Positions 59,538 to 64,000 of a DNA stretch of 64,000 nt are shown in pieces; within the stretch, counting starts at the first letter, position 1; every line of letters starts with the position of its first letter. Source of the stretch: Limonium bicolor (taxonomy: Eukaryota > Streptophyta > Magnoliopsida > Caryophyllales > Plumbaginaceae); the NCBI GenBank assembly GCA_023374045.1, contig CM041776.1:479187375-479251374 (forward strand). The letters run 5' to 3'. A model generated the notes under the pieces. It saw nothing but the letters and a program-made list of their open reading frames with translations, ran no database searches and had not been told where the DNA came from. The position numbers and the translations under genes are program-made.

Positions 59538-62474
59538 TGTAATACCCCGAATTTTTGTAACCCTAATGGAAACCATATTTCCTTAGGAATTATTAGAGAA
59601 CACGAGGAAACCATAGTGGTCGAGAATCAACCAAGAAACCTTGGAGAAACCCTAATTCAGAAAGTTCCGAAAAAACACTGAAATTTCAAGGAGTTACTTA
59701 GAGTTCAATAAGCCTCGGTCAACTGTGGTCAAACCTTGGTCAACCTTGGTCTAACCTCGGTCAAATATTGGACAATGGTCAAACCTTGGTCAATGGTCAA
59801 CTTTGACCATGATGATGCAGTGGTGATACAGTGATGATGCAGTGATGATGCAGCGATGATGTCGGTATGCATAATGATGATGCAAGCGTCGAGGTGTCAA
59901 GAGATGATTAGTTACACATGGTCCAATCAAGAGAAGACTTGTGTCTTCTTCATTAATGACTAAACTCCCTTAGGTGTCACTTTATCATTCGACAACAGTT
60001 GGAACCAATGAGGGTGAAACACGTGTCCTAACCTTATTAATTATTCTTGTCCTTATATAATCATGAAGATGATAAGGCTTATCATCTTAATAATGAGGGG
60101 CGGCCACACATGGAGGGTGGAGATTAATCCAAGCAAAATATCTATGATCCAAGGGCTGTAAGTGAAGACATCTTTCTTAACCTCATCACTATTCACTATT
60201 CTTGTCTTATTCTCATTATTAGCCATGCCACTTGTCTCCTTCATTTAATATGGCCAGTTACACATGGATGGATGGGATTAGAGCTTGGCTAGGTGTCTCT
60301 CATCTAAGACCTCCTTAAGGATAAGGCTTATCTCTTTAATCATTACACTTAGTTAATGAACTAAAATGAACTCTTTTTGGAGTCCACTCACGCCATCTAT
60401 AAGAGGGAGCTGGGTTCTGATTTCCTTGCCTTCTACACACACCCTCATGCCATTATAATACCATAGAAGCTCATAGAAGGCAACACCCACCATTAGAGAA
60501 GAGAATTCAAGCTAAAAATCAAGGAAAAACAAGATTTCAAGGAGGGAGAAGCAGCTGGTGACCATGGGTGAATTGGTTGGTGGAAGAAATTGCTTCAATT
60601 ATCTAATGAACTTGTAAGGTCGTGCCTATAATGGCAAGGAGAGTCCAGGTAACACTTATGCTCACCATTTCTTTCTTTAAACCATGATTTTGAGCTTTAA
60701 CTCTTGTTGATGGTAACTTCCGAACCCTAGCTTCTCTTGAGCTTAAATTTTGACAGTGTTCTTATATAGTTATTACTAGACTAATGTCAAAAATTCAGGC
60801 GAAAATAACTTTGGGAAGTAGGATAATTTGTAGGAAACTTTTAGGAAGGAAAAATGTGTTTTAAGACTCCATGATCTTGAGTTTGGTGTGTTATTATACC
60901 TATATTAACTCATAATAATTGATTATAGGTGGTGGCAACTCGTGTTTAGACATAAAAATGCTAGGTTAAGGTGGGAGGGCTTAAATGGTGCTTTAAGCCT
61001 TGAGACTTAGTTAAATAGGTTTCCGAATTCATCTTGCCTTGAACTTTTGAGGGTATTCTTATATGTAGAATTTAGATCCATGGTAAAAAATTCAGGTCGA
61101 AACTCATTTGGGAAGTCATTCGAATTATTAGGAAGTGATTTGGGTTAAAGGTGTGCTTTAAGCTTGTATAAGTGTAATTGTGTGTTAGTTATTGGATTTA
61201 ATGGTTATCTGGTCATTATAGTCTTAATATGACTTGTGTTTTAAGTTTTATGAGATTGTGAAGTGTAAAATATATAAGGAAGTCCTGTAAGAATATGTAT
61301 GTGTGTTAAAACTTGGAAAGAAGGAAAATTGTGTTTAAGTGTGGTTTTGGGGTTTTGTTGCTTGGTTTAGCCTTGAAAGGTTTGGAATGATATTGGTTTG
61401 ACTATTTATCAGAAAATATGATGTGGATATCTTAACCCCTTTTCTAAGGATGATTGTGTGTAATACTCTTCTAGATGGTTTTGGAAATGATTTTGAGTTA
61501 TCCTTGTGTTGAATGTTGATTTATGACTGATAAGAGATTGAGCTGGTTTCTGGTTGAGCGAATGGTATATTCTTGGAAGGAGCTTATTATTATACTAATT
61601 CTGAAGAATCTATTCAAGAGTTGTACTAGTTATTTGATCATGATTATGAATGTTGGATTGGAAATTGTGTTGTGTGTGATACTATGTGATGGTGGACTTG
61701 TTGGTTGGTTGGATGGTGATATTGAGAAAGGCTATGGTTAGCCTCATTGAGAAAAGCTAGTTGAGCAAATGAATATTAAGTCATTTTATGGCTTGCCGTA
61801 TTGGCGACTGATTATTAGACTCCTACCAATGAATTGGGGACGTCCTATGATCTACTCTTTGAGCTATGGTTAGCCTTAGGGGGTGTGCACACTTAAGGAC
61901 ATAGGGCCAGAGAATTGAGATTTGTGGATTTCACTTTGTGATTCCAGTGGGGTGTTGAGATTTAACCGATTGACGAGGTACGAATGTGATGGTATTCCAA
62001 GGGCAGGTAAACTCTTCTGTGTGATATACTCTTATTGCATTCCTCTGCTTGTGTGATGATGTTGGATGCTTATTTGTTATGCAAAGAGTTTAAAGAGAAA
62101 ATGAATTTTACAGGGTGAGGTAATTGTTACTCAGTTTCGCTGATTTTGTGCAACCCCTTCGTGTGTTTGTTTGGATTTATGGTTGCAGGTGAAGTTAAAT
62201 CTTTGTGTGATATTGTTCTTGAGCTTGGGACAAGGGAACACGCCGACATAGCTAGGAATTTATTTATTTGTAAGTGGCAAACTCCTTGGAGCATGTTCCG
62301 GGAGTTAGGTTGTAGGTGGATTAGCCTTAGCATCCACACTAGTTGGTGTGGGTGTGGCGGTAGCACTCCGGTTTGGCTTAGGTGTTATTTAGTCTTCCGC
62401 TGTAAAATATTGTAGAAAGTTGTACAAAATATAAATAAATAAATAAATTAGGGTGTGAAAACCGGGGTGTTACA
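59538..62474 (+). repeat. Element C left LTR (2937 bp)
   Basis: Contains the GGTCAA cluster and a GATGATGCAG short repeat at 59808-59880. The first 755 bp match the right LTR with roughly a dozen to twenty differences by eye, several of them C-to-T type. Confidence 0.92.
59705..59812. promoter_or_regulatory. Cluster of W-box-like GGTCAA/TTGACC motifs
   Basis: Seven GGTCAA and one TTGACC within about 110 bp near the LTR start (U3). TTGAC(C/T) is the core bound by WRKY factors. Regulation is inferred only. The cluster is repeated in the right LTR at about 63418-63515. Confidence 0.4.
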
Positions 62475-62477
62475 GAG

Positions 62478-62492
62478 TGGTATCAGAGCAGG
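62478..62492 (+). other. Element C primer-binding site
   Basis: TGGTATCAGAGCAGG, three bases after the LTR, initiator Met tRNA type. Confidence 0.93.
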
Positions 62493-62699
62493 TTTAGTCT
62501 TTAGGGACCTTTGGCTGAGTTAAGATTTAATCTAGGCTTAAAAACTTGACAAGCCGTGGGGATGGGAATTGGTTTGTGTTGTTGTTACCTATTTGTTTGA
62601 CTGTTTGGAATTAGTTGTGATCGCTAGATAATTGGGGCTATACTAGGATTAAAGTGGAACTTGTTTAATAGTGCAAATTGATTGAATCTGACGTGGAAG

Positions 62700-62880
62700 G
62701 TTGACCTTGATCCTGGTCAGATCAAGGGAAACTGAACACAAATTGAGGTGGAAGGATAGTTCAACACTGGCACTGACCATGGCAGGGTTGGAGGATTCCT
62801 GAAGCTTCCTACAAGTGATCACAAAAAAATTAGATCAGAGTAGCGCAGTGGAAGCGTGGTAGGTATAAGACATATGTGTT
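62700..62880 (+). repeat. Non-coding block shared with element A
   Basis: GATCAAGGGAAACTGAACAC, GGTGGAAGGATAGTTCAACA, GGAGGATTCC and GAAGCTTCC appear in the same order as at 20890-21045. Confidence 0.8.
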
Positions 62881-63233
62881 GATTAGTGGTGAAATAATTG
62901 AGGATAGTTTGATATTAATATTGAAGATTGATGCAATATGACACTTAAAGTGTTTGTCATGTTTATATGATCTAGATTATTATCCTATTGCTATGTGGTG
63001 AATTATCTTAAGTAGATGGATTCTTATTGTATGTGGTGAATGTTGTCACTTTATGTGGTAAATTATTTGAGGTGGTTGTTATTTGAGGCGGTTATATAAA
63101 TCACTTATGGTGGTTGATAATCTTTGTGTTGTTATGTGGATATAACGTGTATAGTGGAGAGATAATGTTGTGTCTTATTGTTATGTGATGTGACTGTGAG
63201 GTGAGTTTAAGCTTCGAGGACGAAGCTTTATTT

Positions 63234-63245
63234 AACGGGGGAGAA
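63234..63245 (+). other. Element C polypurine tract
   Basis: AACGGGGGAGAA directly before the right LTR (TGTAATACCCCG). Confidence 0.85.
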
Positions 63246-64000
63246 TGTAATACCCCGAATTTTGTAACCCTAATGGAAACCATATTTCCTTAGGAATTAT
63301 TAGAGAACACGAGGAAACCATAGTGGTCGGGAATCAACCAAGAAACCTTGGAGAAACCCTAATTCAGAAAGTTCCGAAAAACACTAAAATTTCAAGGAGT
63401 TACTTAGAGTTCAATAAGCCTCGGTCAACTGTGGTCAAACCTTGGTCAACCTTGGTCTAACCTCGGTCAAATATTGGACAATGGTCAAACCTTGGTCAAT
63501 GGTCAACTTTGACCATGATGATGCAGTGGTGATGCAGTGATGATGTAGTGATGATGCAGCGATGATGTCGGCATGACATAATGATGATGTAAGCGTTGAG
63601 GTGTGAAGAGATGATTAGTTACACATGGTCCAATCAAGAGAAGCCTTGTGTCATCTTCATTAATGACTAAACTCCCTTAGGTGTCACTTTATCATTCGAC
63701 AACAGTTGGAACCAATGAGGGTGAAACACGTGTCCTAACCTTATTAATTATTCTTGTCCTTATATAATCATGAAGATGATAAGGCTTATCATCTTAATAA
63801 TGAGGGGCGGCCACACATGGAGGGTGGAGATTAATCCAAGCAAAATATCTATGATCCAAGGGCTGTAAGTGAAGACATCTTTCTTAACCTCATCACTATT
63901 CACTATTCTTGTCTTATTCTCATTATTAGCCATGCCACTTGTCTCCTTCATTTAATATGGCCGGTTACACATGGATGGATGGGATTAGAGCTTGGCTAGG
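63246..64000 (+). repeat. Element C right LTR, first 755 bp (cut by window end)
   Basis: Same sequence as 59538 onward, including the GGTCAA cluster and the GATGATGCAG repeat. Confidence 0.93.

Larger units (their letters stand above)
59538..64000 (+). mobile_element. Element C: LARD-like non-coding LTR retrotransposon
   Basis: Left LTR 59538-62474 (TGTAATACCCCG...CGGGGTGTTACA), primer site, 771-bp internal DNA, polypurine tract, then the start of the right LTR at 63246, which runs off the window. There is no coding resemblance anywhere. Its termini are like those of elements A and B. The internal DNA is short enough that it could be called TRIM-like, but the 2.9-kb LTR argues for a LARD or internal-deletion derivative. 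Confidence 0.9.

Overview
This is repeat-dominated nuclear DNA from a flowering plant, most likely a dicot (inferred from the element families and from one plant-type host gene). Only one convincing host gene is present: a molybdenum-cofactor-sulfurase-like PLP-fold gene on the minus strand (2564-5319), with a probable 5' leader intron. It is read in two frames because of a small indel. Everything right of about 7.4 kb is layered transposable elements and their debris.

Layout. 65-530: Athila-type integrase remnant. 2.6-6.5 kb: host gene and leader. 7.6-12.1 kb: LTR-like DNA carrying a complete 461-bp TRIM element (9834-10294) with a perfect 5-bp target duplication. 12080-24511: a very large non-coding LTR element (element A, LARD-like, 4.48-kb LTR). 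Its right LTR is interrupted at 24512 by element B, a minus-strand Tekay/Del-type chromovirus (24512-40219, LTRs near 4.9 kb) with broken gag, protease, RT, RNase H, integrase and chromodomain. Between gag and protease, element B carries a broken but intronless-looking copy of a plant AlkB-type 2-oxoglutarate/Fe(II) dioxygenase gene in the sense direction. The outer LTR of element B stops at 40219 and joins directly, over short shared sequence, to the inside of a decayed CACTA (En/Spm) transposon with TNP2, DUF4218, DUF4216, Ptta and ULP1-type remnants. A roughly 6.1-kb solo LTR (45602-51725, TSD CTCAG) sits in the ULP1 region. Then follow a SIRE-like copia 5' LTR with primer-binding site and gag start (51965-53215), a minisatellite-loaded Tat/Ogre-like LTR region (53216 to about 57.9 kb), a Tat-type gag on the minus strand (58015-59323), and a second LARD-like element C (59538 to beyond the window end) with only 771 bp between its LTRs.

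How the parts relate. Elements A, B, C and the TRIM share terminal sequence, and A, B and the TRIM share almost the same polypurine tract, GGGGGGTAGA. This suggests that the non-coding elements were moved by proteins of Tekay-like relatives. A and C also share a non-coding block next to their 3' LTR. Many reading-frame breaks, and many of the differences between paired LTRs, are 1-2 base indels in short runs, so some breaks may be assembly errors rather than real decay.

The most interesting items are the AlkB-type gene inside the chromovirus, the shared non-coding block and duplicated polypurine tracts, the palindrome array in the LTR of element A, and the junction at 40219. No RNA genes or CRISPR arrays were seen. 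All calls are by eye, without database searches.
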